Shown in pieces: positions 15,657 through 24,597 of a stretch of DNA of 42,556 nucleotides. Position numbers and translations under genes: made by a program. The notes beneath the pieces are model-generated. The model was given only the letters and a program-made list of their open reading frames with translations. It did no database searches and was not told the origin of the DNA. The stretch is taken from the NCBI GenBank assembly GCA_905236805.1, contig CAJOPH010000072.1, positions 1 to 42,556 of the forward strand, given 5' to 3'. How positions within the stretch are numbered: position 1 is the first letter of the stretch; each line of letters begins with the position of its first letter. The DNA comes from an uncultured Eubacterium sp. GTDB lineage: Bacteria > Bacillota > Clostridia > Lachnospirales > Lachnospiraceae.

Positions 15657-16685
15657 CTACCACATTTCAGCCAGCTCATATATGAGCCTTTCGCTCTTTT
15701 CCCATCCAAGACATGGGTCTGTAATGGACTTTCCGTACACTCCTTCCCCTATTTTCTGTGAACCGTCTTCTATGTAGCTCTCTATCATTATGCCCTTCAC
15801 CAGACCTTTAATGTCATTGGAAAGCCTGCAGCTGTTTAAGACATCCTTGCTTATCCTTATCTGCTCCAAATATTTTTTGCCGGAATTGGAGTGGTTTACG
15901 TCCACTATGACCCCGGGATTCTTTAACTGTCTTTCCTGGTAATTTTGGTACAAAAGTTCCAGATCCTCATAGTGATAATTAGGATGGTTCTTTCCGTAAT
16001 AATCCACGTACCCCCTTAATATGGCATGGGCCAAAGGATTCCCCGGGGTCTTTACCTCCCATCCCCTGTAAATGAACATATGGGAGCTTTGGGCGGCCGT
16101 AATGGAGTTCATCATCACGGAAAGGTCTCCCTCCGTGGGATTTTTCATGCCCGCAGGGATCCCGAGTCCACTGGCCGTCAGCCTGTGCTGCTGGTCTTCT
16201 ACAGACCTTGCTCCTACCGCCACATAAGACAAAAGGTCTGAAAGGTACCTGTGGTTTTCGGGATAGAGCATCTCATCCGCACAGGTAAACCCCGTCTCCT
16301 CCGCAGTCCTTTGGTGCATGCGCCTTATTGCCAAAATCCCCTGCAACATGTCCTCATGCCTCGAAGGATCCGGCTGATGGAGCATCCCCTTGTAGCCCGT
16401 ACCTAAGGTGCGGGGCTTGTTCGTATATATCCTGGGAATGATAAAAAGCTTGTCAGATACCTTGTCCGCAGCCTTCCTAAGCCTTCCCATGTAATCCAAA
16501 ACTGCGTCTTCATTGTCAGCGGAACAAGGTCCTATGATGAGAAGGAGCTTGTCAGATTTGCCCTCAAATATGTCCCTTATTTCCCTGTCCCTTTCTTCCT
16601 TTAGTCTTGCCACCTTCTCCCCGACAGGATACTGCTCCTTTACCGTTTTGGGCACAGGAAGCTTTCTTAAAAAATTCATATCCAT
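15657..16685 (-). CDS. aroF: 3-deoxy-7-phosphoheptulonate synthase (DAHP synthase, AroG/F/H class)
   Basis: 342 aa, normal length for class Ialpha. It condenses phosphoenolpyruvate and erythrose 4-phosphate, the first step of the shikimate pathway. Motifs: GPCSADNEDA, IPRIYTNKPRTLGTGYKG, GARSVEDQQHR, GIPAGMKNPTEGD and VDVNHSNSGKK. These include the substrate-binding Lys/Arg residues and a metal-binding His. A clear promoter lies upstream, and a ribosome binding site (AAGGGTGG, 9 nt spacing) precedes the ATG. Feedback by Phe, Tyr or Trp is typical of this class, but the specificity cannot be read by eye. pheA, which uses the pathway's product, is encoded about 2.4 kb upstream. Confidence 0.95.
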   Translation of the reverse strand: MDMNFLRKLPVPKTVKEQYPVGEKVARLKEERDREIRDIFEGKSDKLLLIIGPCSADNEDAVLDYMGRLRKAADKVSDKLFIIPRIYTNKPRTLGTGYKGMLHQPDPSRHEDMLQGILAIRRMHQRTAEETGFTCADEMLYPENHRYLSDLLSYVAVGARSVEDQQHRLTASGLGIPAGMKNPTEGDLSVMMNSITAAQSSHMFIYRGWEVKTPGNPLAHAILRGYVDYYGKNHPNYHYEDLELLYQNYQERQLKNPGVIVDVNHSNSGKKYLEQIRISKDVLNSCRLSNDIKGLVKGIMIESYIEDGSQKIGEGVYGKSITDPCLGWEKSERLIYELAEMW

Positions 16686-16735
16686 GACTAAAAACCACCC
16701 TTAATCATAATAATTCATAACATCCAAACCAATCA

Positions 16736-16764
16736 ACAATACACCAAAACAAACGTTTTGTCAA
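16736..16764 (-). promoter_or_regulatory. Promoter of aroF
   Basis: Minus strand: TTGACA (16764-16759), 17-nt spacer, TATTGT (16741-16736). The spacer contains a 6-bp inverted repeat CAAAAC-GTTT-GTTTTG (16760-16745) overlapping the -35 box, a possible operator. The expected leader is about 45 nt, too short for a transcription attenuator. Confidence 0.75.
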
Positions 16765-16778
16765 CATCACAGGCTATA

Positions 16779-17537
16779 TCACATATCTATATCAAGCTCC
16801 ACCGGGCAATGGTCAGAGCCGTAGACACCGGTGTGAATCTTTGCATCCTTTAGCCTTTCTTTTAAGATTTCTGACACAAGAAAATAATCTATCCGCCACC
16901 CGGCGTTTTTCTCCCTTGCCTTAAAACGGTAAGACCACCAGGAATATACGCCCTCCCTGTCAGGATAAAAATATCTGAATGTATCTATAAACCCTGATTC
17001 CAAAAGAGCTGAAAATTTCCCCCTCTCCTCATCGGTAAAGCCCGCGTTGCGGCGGTTGGTCTTTGGATTTTTAAGGTCTATCTCCTTGTGGGCTACATTA
17101 AGGTCGCCGCACACTATGACAGGCTTATTCTTTTCGAGGTTCTTTAGATAATCCTTAAAATCATCCTCCCATTGCATCCTGTAGGGCAGCCTTTCCAATT
17201 TTTGTTTGGAGTTTGGGGTGTAAACGGTGACAAAATAAAATCCGTCATATTCCAGCGTAATGATCCTTCCCTCATGGTCATGTTCATCTATTCCCATTCC
17301 ATATGAGGCGCGAAGGGGTTTATTTTTTGTGAAGACGGCCACGCCTGAATATCCCTTTTTTTCGGCATAGTTCCAATACTGATGATAGGTGTCGGGGATT
17401 TTAAGGTCGATCTGACCCTCTTTAAGCTTTGTTTCCTGGACACAGAAAAAATCCGCATCAGCCTCATCGAAAAATTCATGGAAATTTTTGCCCACACAGG
17501 CCCTTAGGCCATTCACATTCCAGGAAATACACTTCAT
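16779..17537 (-). CDS. xth: Exodeoxyribonuclease III / AP endonuclease
   Basis: 252 aa from the ATG at 17537. The track ORF starts 28 codons earlier inside the preceding gene. The true start overlaps that gene's stop as ATGA and has GGGAGG upstream. The enzyme cuts abasic sites and trims 3' ends in base excision repair. Exonuclease-endonuclease-phosphatase motifs are intact: WNVNGLRA with the Asn, CVQETKL with the metal-binding Glu, VYTPNS, CGDLNVAH, NAGWRIDYF and the terminal catalytic GSDHCPVELD. It is co-transcribed with the DUF815 ATPase gene and ends just before the aroF promoter. Confidence 0.95.
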   Translation of the reverse strand: MKCISWNVNGLRACVGKNFHEFFDEADADFFCVQETKLKEGQIDLKIPDTYHQYWNYAEKKGYSGVAVFTKNKPLRASYGMGIDEHDHEGRIITLEYDGFYFVTVYTPNSKQKLERLPYRMQWEDDFKDYLKNLEKNKPVIVCGDLNVAHKEIDLKNPKTNRRNAGFTDEERGKFSALLESGFIDTFRYFYPDREGVYSWWSYRFKAREKNAGWRIDYFLVSEILKERLKDAKIHTGVYGSDHCPVELDIDM

Positions 17538-18976
17538 GCGGTAAATCCCTCCCTGCCAAGGATATAGTCTATAAACTGCCGGGCACACCTTCCCGAATAC
17601 CCCCCGTGTGCGACCTCCCATTTATTCGCCTCTTCCAAAAGCTCATTTTCAGGCATTTTGCAGCCGTTTCTTATGGCAAGGATCTTGACCATTTCCCTGA
17701 ATTCCGTGGAAGATGGCTTTCCATAATAAATCTGCATCCCGAAGCGGGCAGCAAGGGAAGTTTTTTCCTGCACCGTATCAGATGTATGCATGTCTTCGTC
17801 CCTGTCGTTTTTGTCAGATACACTCTCCCTAATAAGGTGCCTTCTGTTCGATGTCGCATAGATAAGGACATTGGAAGGACGAACCTCCAGCCCCCCTTCT
17901 ATAACGGCCTTTAAGTATTTGTAATCGGTCTCAAATTCTTCAAAGGAAAGATCGTCCATGAAAAGAATGAATTTATAGTTTCTTGGCTTTAGCGAGGATA
18001 TTATCCCGTTTATTTCCCTAAACTGGTGCTTATATATCTCTATCACCCTAAGGCCGTCCTTGTAATATCTGTTCATAATGGCCTTTACGGAAGAGGACTT
18101 GCCTGTTCCCGCATCACCGTAGAGAAGGCAGTTGTTGGCAGGAAGGCCCTTAAGGAAGCTTTCCGTATTTTCGATCAGCTTTTGCTTTGCGTATTCATAC
18201 CCGATAAGGTCATCCAAATCCATTGAAGAAACATTTTCAATGGGGATAATGGATGTTTCATCATCACCATCTATCACCCTGAAAGCCTTGTGAAGACCTA
18301 AAGCTCCTACCCCGTAATCCTTATAAAAACCCGTACAGTAGTCCTTAAATTCCATGGCATTATCGGTATTGGCAAGTATCTTTGACAGGTGGACTATGCT
18401 ATCTCTTATGTCAGGGTTAAAGGAGATTACCCCTTCATCGGAAGACCTCCTGTAATTTGCTATCACGGGGTAAAGCATAACACCGCAGGTATCTGCCACC
18501 TGACCCAGCGGATAGTCGAAAAGGGATTTTAAGATCTCAAAATCGTGAAGGGCTATTTCATTGATGCTTCCATCCACCATACCTCTTCCTTCACATGAAA
18601 GGCTGTAGGGGTTTTCGTGTGTCACTATTAAAAATGTCAGGTAATCCTGCCAAAGGTTTCCCTCGAATCCAAACCTCTGGGCATAGTCAATGAGACCTCC
18701 AAACACCTCATAAAACGTGGTCCTTATATCCCAGGCGTCATCATCGTCATCCCAGTCGTCATCATCGTCATCGTCCCAGTCATCATCGTCGTCATCAGGC
18801 AAAATATCATCCTCATAGTCATGTATGATCTCCCATACACTGTCAAAAATCTCCCCCTCTGCAAAGTCCCTGAAAAGTATAAGTTTATCCTCATCGTGCA
18901 TAAACCTGTCAATCTCCTTTATCTTGTGGAATCTGTACTCACCGGATTTGTTTTGAAACATGAAAAATCTAGCCAT
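17534..18976 (-). CDS. DUF815 family AAA-type ATPase with Asp-rich tract
   Basis: 480 aa. The C-terminal half (about 225-475) is a P-loop ATPase of the DUF815 type: Walker A YGDAGTGKSSSV (about 285-296), Walker B FILFMDDLSFEE (about 336-347), and sensor region YATSNRRHLIRE. The N-terminal half contains an extreme acidic tract near residues 55-80: runs of six, seven and five Asp separated by single Trp, about 18730-18810. The remainder of the N-terminal half is unassigned. DUF815 proteins are common in Firmicutes but their target is unknown; a remodelling or chaperone role is a guess. The gene overlaps xth by 4 nt. The region upstream holds an ATTGAT array and only a weak ribosome binding site (AGGT). 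Confidence 0.85.
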   Translation of the reverse strand: MARFFMFQNKSGEYRFHKIKEIDRFMHDEDKLILFRDFAEGEIFDSVWEIIHDYEDDILPDDDDDDWDDDDDDDWDDDDDAWDIRTTFYEVFGGLIDYAQRFGFEGNLWQDYLTFLIVTHENPYSLSCEGRGMVDGSINEIALHDFEILKSLFDYPLGQVADTCGVMLYPVIANYRRSSDEGVISFNPDIRDSIVHLSKILANTDNAMEFKDYCTGFYKDYGVGALGLHKAFRVIDGDDETSIIPIENVSSMDLDDLIGYEYAKQKLIENTESFLKGLPANNCLLYGDAGTGKSSSVKAIMNRYYKDGLRVIEIYKHQFREINGIISSLKPRNYKFILFMDDLSFEEFETDYKYLKAVIEGGLEVRPSNVLIYATSNRRHLIRESVSDKNDRDEDMHTSDTVQEKTSLAARFGMQIYYGKPSSTEFREMVKILAIRNGCKMPENELLEEANKWEVAHGGYSGRCARQFIDYILGREGFTA

Positions 18977-19004
18977 AATATGTAATACCTGTTAAATGTT
19001 ATAC

Positions 19005-19061
19005 CTCAATAAGTATAATCAATAGCACAATCAATAATATGTATCAATGACGCGCATCAAT
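19005..19061 (-). repeat. Periodic ATTGAT array between pheA and the DUF815 gene
   Basis: On the minus strand, five ATTGA(T/G) hexamers start at 19061, 19048, 19035, 19023 and 19010, a period of 13, 13, 12 and 13 nt. The first contains the TGA stop of pheA. Bases between the hexamers are not conserved. It may be a degenerate tandem duplication or repeated binding sites for one protein. Confidence 0.65.
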
Positions 19062-20187
19062 AGTTGCCAAGTATCCTTAAATTTATCGCTTCTTCCCTTA
19101 ATCCCCTTATCGCATTCTTTACCGGGGACTCGGCAAGGTTTCCCTCGAAATCCACAAAGAAGCAGTACTCCCATGTCCTCCCGGGGATGGGACGTGACTC
19201 TATCTTTGACATATTAAGGCCATTGAATATGAAGTGGCCTATCAGCCTGTAGAGGGCTCCCCTCTCATGGGGCAAAAGGAAGGAAATGGATATTTTCCCG
19301 GCATCCTTACGGAATATCCTCTGATTTGTAACCACGATGAAGCGGGTAAAATTTTCATCGTCCAGGCTGATATTTTCCGCCAGAATATCCAGCCCGTAAA
19401 GCTCAGCCGAATGCCTGGATGCTATGGCCGCCTGGTTAAAGAGATTATCCTCCTTTACCTTCTGCGCCGCCATGGCGGTATTTTCGGCTTCCACCTGCCT
19501 CATCCTCCTGTGGGCATCCAAAAATCTTGCGCACTGGGAAAGTCCCTGTGGGTGGGAGTAGACGGTATCTATGTTTTCCAAAGATGATTTGGGAAGCCCT
19601 AAGAGGCAATGCTCTATTTTTACCACGACTTCCCCCACTATATAATTTTCAAACTCGGCCAACATATCGTAATTCTGGGAGACTATTCCGGCCGTGGAAT
19701 TTTCTATGGGAAGAACCCCATAGTCGGCCGCCCCGTCCGCTATAAGATGCATGGCGTCACGGAAGGTCTCTACGTTCACCCTGTCGGTATCTTCCCCAAA
19801 ATACTTGATGAGGGCCATCTCCGAATAGGCACCCTCCACTCCCTGGAAGACTACCCTGACGTCCTTTTTTTTCAAAGAATCCACCGCTATGAAGGGAAGG
19901 TTTCCCTTAGCTCCCCGTTCGGTAAGCTTTTTGTACTGAAGCTTCCTGCTCATGGACATTAACTGTTCGAAGAGTTCCCTTATGCCTTCCCTGTTAAAAT
20001 CATTGGAAGCCATGGCAGATACCTCGGCAATCTTTTGCCTCTCCCTCTCCTTGTCAAATACGGAGCGTCCGTTTGAAATCTTGTATTCGGCCACTTCCTC
20101 ACAAAGTGCCATCCTGTCCTCGAAAAGGGAAACGAGGTTTTTGTCTATATCATCTATCCCTTTTCTTAATTCACTTAAATCTCTCAT
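19057..20187 (-). CDS. pheA: Bifunctional chorismate mutase / prephenate dehydratase (P-protein)
   Basis: 376 aa, usual length for the fused enzyme. Domains in order: AroQ-type chorismate mutase (about 1-90; LRKGIDDIDKNLVSLFEDRM, with DKERERQKI), prephenate dehydratase (about 108-285; GVEGAYSEMA, PIENSTAGIV, SHPQGLSQC, and the catalytic-site segment ENFTRFIVV), and a C-terminal ACT domain (about 295-376; GALYRLIGHF and ESRPIPGR, the phenylalanine-sensing motif). It converts chorismate through prephenate to phenylpyruvate, with feedback inhibition by Phe expected. It starts 3 nt after the polC stop, so it is translated from the same transcript. Confidence 0.96.
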   Translation of the reverse strand: MRDLSELRKGIDDIDKNLVSLFEDRMALCEEVAEYKISNGRSVFDKERERQKIAEVSAMASNDFNREGIRELFEQLMSMSRKLQYKKLTERGAKGNLPFIAVDSLKKKDVRVVFQGVEGAYSEMALIKYFGEDTDRVNVETFRDAMHLIADGAADYGVLPIENSTAGIVSQNYDMLAEFENYIVGEVVVKIEHCLLGLPKSSLENIDTVYSHPQGLSQCARFLDAHRRMRQVEAENTAMAAQKVKEDNLFNQAAIASRHSAELYGLDILAENISLDDENFTRFIVVTNQRIFRKDAGKISISFLLPHERGALYRLIGHFIFNGLNMSKIESRPIPGRTWEYCFFVDFEGNLAESPVKNAIRGLREEAINLRILGNY

Positions 20188-20190
20188 ATA

Positions 20191-23100
20191 TTACACCATA
20201 TCAAAAAGCGATATCTGGTTGGTCTCCGGTAGCCCCACCAGGATTCCCAGCTCTTTTAATTTATCCGTCATGGAATTACCGACCTTTGCCCTCTTCCTAA
20301 AGTCATCCATGGAAAGGAAGGGGCCTTCCTTTGCCGCAGTCTCTATATTTACCGCAACGCTCTCCCCGAGGCCGGGTATCGTATCTAAGGAAGGCATGAG
20401 CTTTCCTTCAATCACCCTAAACCTTGTGGATTTTGCCTCGTAGATATCTATCGGGGCAAATTCAAAGCCCCTTTGGTACATCTCATAGACATTCTGCATG
20501 GCATCCATGGTGCCTTCTTCCGCCTGGCTTAGCTCTTTATTGTCAGAGCGCCTCTTGAAATCCTCCATATGGTAGGAAAGCCTGTCCTTCCCCATCGTCA
20601 TTATCTCATAGTCAAATTTCTTCTTTGCCCTTATTGAAAAATACGCCGCGTAATATTGAAGAGGATAATTTATCTTAAACCAGGCTATCCTCCACGCCAT
20701 CATGACATAGGCCGCGGCATGGGCCTTTGGGAACATGTAGGAAATCCTGTTGCACGACCATATGTACCAATCCGGTACACCATTTTTTTTCATCTCCTCC
20801 TCAAACTCACCGGTAAGACCCTTTCCCTTACGGACATTTTCCATGATCGTAAAAGAAAGCTCACTTTCCATACCCTTTCCTATGAGATAAGACATTATGT
20901 CATCCCTGGTACAGATAGCCGTGGATATCGTAGCCTTACCTGCCAGGATAAGGGTCTGGGCGTTGTCCAGCCATACATTGGTCCCGTGTGAAAGACCGGA
21001 TATGCGCACAAGGTCTGCAAAGGTGGAAGGCTTTGTATCCTCAAGCATCCCTATCACGAATTTGGTTCCAAACTCAGGCACCCCCAAAGAGCCTGTGGAG
21101 ACGTTTATGTCTTTCGCGGATACCCCCAGGGCTTCGGGGGATTTGAAAAGGGACATTACTTCCCTGTCATCCAAGGGTATTTCTTTGGCGTCTATATCCG
21201 TCTCATCCTCCAGCATCTTTATCATGGTGGGATCATCATGTCCTAGGATGTCAAGCTTAAGGAGGTTGTGGTCTATGGAATGATAGTCAAAATGCGTGGT
21301 AATTATGTCCACGTCCTTGTTTGCGGGATGCTGTATCGGCGTAAAGGAATAGATGCTTTCACCGTGGGGAAGGACTATTATCCCTCCCGGATGCTGGCCC
21401 GTGGTCCTTCTCACCCCCACGCACCCCTTGAGGAGACGGTTCATCTCGCACTTTCTTTTCTTTATTCCCCTATCCTCAAAATAATTTTTGACAAACCCGA
21501 AGGCATTTTTTTCCGCCAAGGTGCCTATGGTGCCTGCCCTGAAGGTCTGGCCTTTGCCGAATATGACCTCGGTATAGGCGTGTGCCTGTGACTGGTATTC
21601 ACCTGAAAAATTAAGGTCTATATCAGGCTCCTTGTTTCCCTTGAACCCTAAGAAGGTCTCAAAAGGAATGTCAAACCCGTCCTTTAAGAGCTTTTTTCCA
21701 CATACGGGGCAGGGTTTGTCGGGAAGATCGCACCCCGCCCCTCCCGCATGGGCCTTTACCTCATCAGAATCAAAATCCACATAATGGCAGGATGTGCAGT
21801 AATAATGGGGAGGCAGGGGGTTTACCTCCGTGATCCCTGACATCGTGGCCACAAAAGATGAACCCACGGACCCACGTGATCCTACCAGGTACCCGTCATC
21901 ATTGGAATGCTTGACCAGCCTTTGGGCAATAATGTACATCACGGCAAAGCCGTTTGATATAATGGAATTAAGCTCTCTTTCCAGTCTCTCAGTGACCAAA
22001 GCCGGCAGGGGATCCCCATACATGCTCTTTGCCTTTTCATAGCACAAATGCCGCAGCTCCACATCGGAATTTTCTATTACGGGAGGGCATTTGTCGGGAC
22101 GTACCGGAGATATCACGTCACACATGTCCGCTATCATATTGGTGTTTTTTACAACCACCTCATATGCCTTCTCGTACCCCAAATAAGAAAACTCATCCAG
22201 CATCTCCTGCGTCGTATGAAGGTACAAAGGGGGCTGCTCATCCGCATCCTTGAACTTTTGGCCGGCCATGATGATCCTTCTGTAGATTTCATCCTCAGGA
22301 TTAAGGAAGTGGACATCGCAGGTTGCAACCACGGGTTTTTCCAGTTTCTCACCGATGGAGACTATTTTTTTGTTTATCTCCTGCAAGTCTTCCACCGTAT
22401 CTATGCCGTTTCCCTCTTCCTTTAGCAAAAAGGCGTTATTGCCTACAGGCTGTATCTCCAGGTAATCATAAAAGGATGCGGTCTCCGTGACCTCATCATA
22501 TGGCCTGTTATTTACGATCTTTCTGTATAATTCCCCTGCCTCACAGGCAGAGCCTATAATGAGCCCTTCCCTGTATTTTTCAAGGAGGCTCTTTGGAATG
22601 AGGGGACGGGAATTAAAGTACTTAAGATGGGACTCGGAAACCAGCCTGTATAAATTTATCCTTCCTATCTCATTTTTTGCCAGGATTATCACATGGTATG
22701 AATAGAGCTTCTTTATGGAATCATCAGACATATGGGCGGCCCTGTTCATTTCATCCAGGGTATATACGCCCTGTTTGTCAAGCCTTTTGCAAAGCTCTAT
22801 GAATATCTGCGCGGTGCACCGAGCGTCATTTACCGCCCTGTGATGCCCCTCCAGGGGAATCTTTAATTCCTTTGCCACCTGGTCGAGCTTGAAACGCTTC
22901 AGCCTTTGCAAAACAAGCCTTGACATCCCTACGGTATCTACCTCCGTAAAATCATATGGAATGTCAAGATTTTCACAATTGACCCTGATAAAGGAAGTGT
23001 CAAACGACGCATTGTGCGCAACCAAAGAAGATCCCTTACAAAACTCCATAAACTTTGGAAGGATATGGTCTATCGTGTCTGCATCCGATACATCAACATC

Positions 23101-24591
23101 CCGTATTCCCGTCAGCTTTTCTATCGAATATGGAATCGGTGTCTTTGGGTTTACAAAGGTAGAAAATTCATCAACTATTATTCCGTTTTCTACCTTTACC
23201 GCCCCTATCTCTATTATTTTATTTTTCTTTGCGCTAAAGCCCGTGGTCTCTATGTCAAATACCACGTACGAATCCTTAAGGCTTTGGTTTTTGGAATGCT
23301 TCGCTATATTTTCCAGGTCATTTACCAGATATCCTTCACAGCCATATATCACCTTGAAATCAGGGTCTCTTCCCACCATATGGTAGGCGTCCGTAAAGGC
23401 CTGCACCACACCGTGGTCGGTAATGGCCAAGGCCTTGTGTCCCCATTTTTTCGCCTGCGCTATAATGTCTGTAACATCAGATACCGCATCTAAGTTGCTC
23501 ATCTTGGTATGGCAGTGAAGCTCTACCCTTTTTTCCGGGGCTTCATCCATGCGCTCTTTCCTGAAAGGCAAGATCTCCTTTATGCCATAAATCCTGTCAA
23601 ATACAACCTCCCTGTCATAATCAGAATACGAAGCGTTTCCCTTTACGAGGATGGTTTTTCCCCCGGTAAGATAAGGCCTTACGTCATCTGCCTCATGTAC
23701 CTTTGAGAAGATTTTTAAGTTTATGCTGTCTGTATAATCCGTTACGGATATGGTAAAGATTACCTTGTCCCCGCGCCTGGTGGTTATTTCCTCAATATCG
23801 AATATCTCACCCTTTATTACTATATTTTCGATGTCTCCCGTGATCTCGGAAATGGATATTATGCAATCTTCCTGAAAATCCTTCCCATATAAAACATCCG
23901 GATGCTTTGATCTGTATTTTTGCCGTGGTGTCAATTCATTGTCATCAGATAACGCTTCTTTGTCATCAGATGGCGATTTTTTGTCATTAGATGGCGCCTC
24001 TTCTTCATTTGATGTGGGTGGGATGTTTTCATTGTCTTTGGCAACGGACATTTCCAAAGCAGGCTCATTTTCATGCTCTTTTTTTTCAGGCAGATAAAAC
24101 TCCTGCCTTATCTCCACATCCACTCCGCATTTTTCTGCAATTATATGCTTTAACGCACCGGTAAGCTCTTTGGATTTTTCATCCTTCACCACTCCCTTTG
24201 GGATTTTTAGCATCATTATCCTTTCATCGGGAAAGGTGATTTTGCTCTTCCTGTAGAGATAGTAATCGATCCTGCTGGTAAATTTAAGTTCATCCTCTAT
24301 GCTTTTTTTGTACATATCATAGAGGCTCTTAGCGGTATATTGGTCAGACAATGCAAAATGAGGCACTATCTTAAGGTCTATTTTTTTCCACTGGGAAAGA
24401 TTTGCCTTTAGTTCGTCCTCCATCTCCAGTATCGATGAAAACGGGATAAGGTGGGAGCTTTTTATGTGGATTATCATACGGGTCCATTTAGAATCCCTTG
24501 ATATCTTTAGTACCTCTACGTCCTCAAAGATATCCTTTAAGTCCCCCTTGGGTTCATATTTAGGAAATACATCAAGAAAATTCTTAGTCAT
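20191..24591 (-). CDS. polC: DNA polymerase III alpha subunit, Gram-positive PolC type
   Basis: 1466 aa replicative polymerase with built-in proofreading. Order: N-terminal domains (1-220), OB fold (about 235-335; IVIKGEIFDIE), PHP domain (from about 357; ELHCHTKMS) interrupted by a DEDDh exonuclease (about 445-615; VFDIETTGF, HNASFDTSF), then the polymerase core. A zinc-binding segment CTSC...CPVCGKK is near 930-965. The catalytic aspartates are in PDIDLNFSGEY (about 992). The C-terminus has a helix-hairpin-helix (IPGLGESVAVNI) and ends NQISLFDMV, where QISLFDM is a classic beta-clamp-binding motif. Odd: the linker at about residues 193-220 is a four-fold 7-residue repeat. The start is 6 nt after ispG with a weak ribosome binding site. 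Confidence 0.97.
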   Translation of the reverse strand: MTKNFLDVFPKYEPKGDLKDIFEDVEVLKISRDSKWTRMIIHIKSSHLIPFSSILEMEDELKANLSQWKKIDLKIVPHFALSDQYTAKSLYDMYKKSIEDELKFTSRIDYYLYRKSKITFPDERIMMLKIPKGVVKDEKSKELTGALKHIIAEKCGVDVEIRQEFYLPEKKEHENEPALEMSVAKDNENIPPTSNEEEAPSNDKKSPSDDKEALSDDNELTPRQKYRSKHPDVLYGKDFQEDCIISISEITGDIENIVIKGEIFDIEEITTRRGDKVIFTISVTDYTDSINLKIFSKVHEADDVRPYLTGGKTILVKGNASYSDYDREVVFDRIYGIKEILPFRKERMDEAPEKRVELHCHTKMSNLDAVSDVTDIIAQAKKWGHKALAITDHGVVQAFTDAYHMVGRDPDFKVIYGCEGYLVNDLENIAKHSKNQSLKDSYVVFDIETTGFSAKKNKIIEIGAVKVENGIIVDEFSTFVNPKTPIPYSIEKLTGIRDVDVSDADTIDHILPKFMEFCKGSSLVAHNASFDTSFIRVNCENLDIPYDFTEVDTVGMSRLVLQRLKRFKLDQVAKELKIPLEGHHRAVNDARCTAQIFIELCKRLDKQGVYTLDEMNRAAHMSDDSIKKLYSYHVIILAKNEIGRINLYRLVSESHLKYFNSRPLIPKSLLEKYREGLIIGSACEAGELYRKIVNNRPYDEVTETASFYDYLEIQPVGNNAFLLKEEGNGIDTVEDLQEINKKIVSIGEKLEKPVVATCDVHFLNPEDEIYRRIIMAGQKFKDADEQPPLYLHTTQEMLDEFSYLGYEKAYEVVVKNTNMIADMCDVISPVRPDKCPPVIENSDVELRHLCYEKAKSMYGDPLPALVTERLERELNSIISNGFAVMYIIAQRLVKHSNDDGYLVGSRGSVGSSFVATMSGITEVNPLPPHYYCTSCHYVDFDSDEVKAHAGGAGCDLPDKPCPVCGKKLLKDGFDIPFETFLGFKGNKEPDIDLNFSGEYQSQAHAYTEVIFGKGQTFRAGTIGTLAEKNAFGFVKNYFEDRGIKKRKCEMNRLLKGCVGVRRTTGQHPGGIIVLPHGESIYSFTPIQHPANKDVDIITTHFDYHSIDHNLLKLDILGHDDPTMIKMLEDETDIDAKEIPLDDREVMSLFKSPEALGVSAKDINVSTGSLGVPEFGTKFVIGMLEDTKPSTFADLVRISGLSHGTNVWLDNAQTLILAGKATISTAICTRDDIMSYLIGKGMESELSFTIMENVRKGKGLTGEFEEEMKKNGVPDWYIWSCNRISYMFPKAHAAAYVMMAWRIAWFKINYPLQYYAAYFSIRAKKKFDYEIMTMGKDRLSYHMEDFKRRSDNKELSQAEEGTMDAMQNVYEMYQRGFEFAPIDIYEAKSTRFRVIEGKLMPSLDTIPGLGESVAVNIETAAKEGPFLSMDDFRKRAKVGNSMTDKLKELGILVGLPETNQISLFDMV
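23942..24015 (-). repeat. 21-bp tandem repeat in the polC linker
   Basis: Units of 21 bp (tcatcagataacgcttctttg and two close variants, plus a partial fourth) run from 23942. They encode 7-residue steps SNEEEAP, SNDKKSP, SDDKEAL and SDDNELT in a disordered linker ahead of the OB fold. Copy-number change would stay in frame. Confidence 0.8.
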
Positions 24592-24597
24592 AATCTA

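Noticed and set aside
19952-20443. 163-aa plus-strand ORF
   Set aside because: Antisense to pheA and polC, both certain genes; no family resemblance.
22889-23386. 165-aa plus-strand ORF
   Set aside because: Antisense to the exonuclease domain of polC; no start signal.
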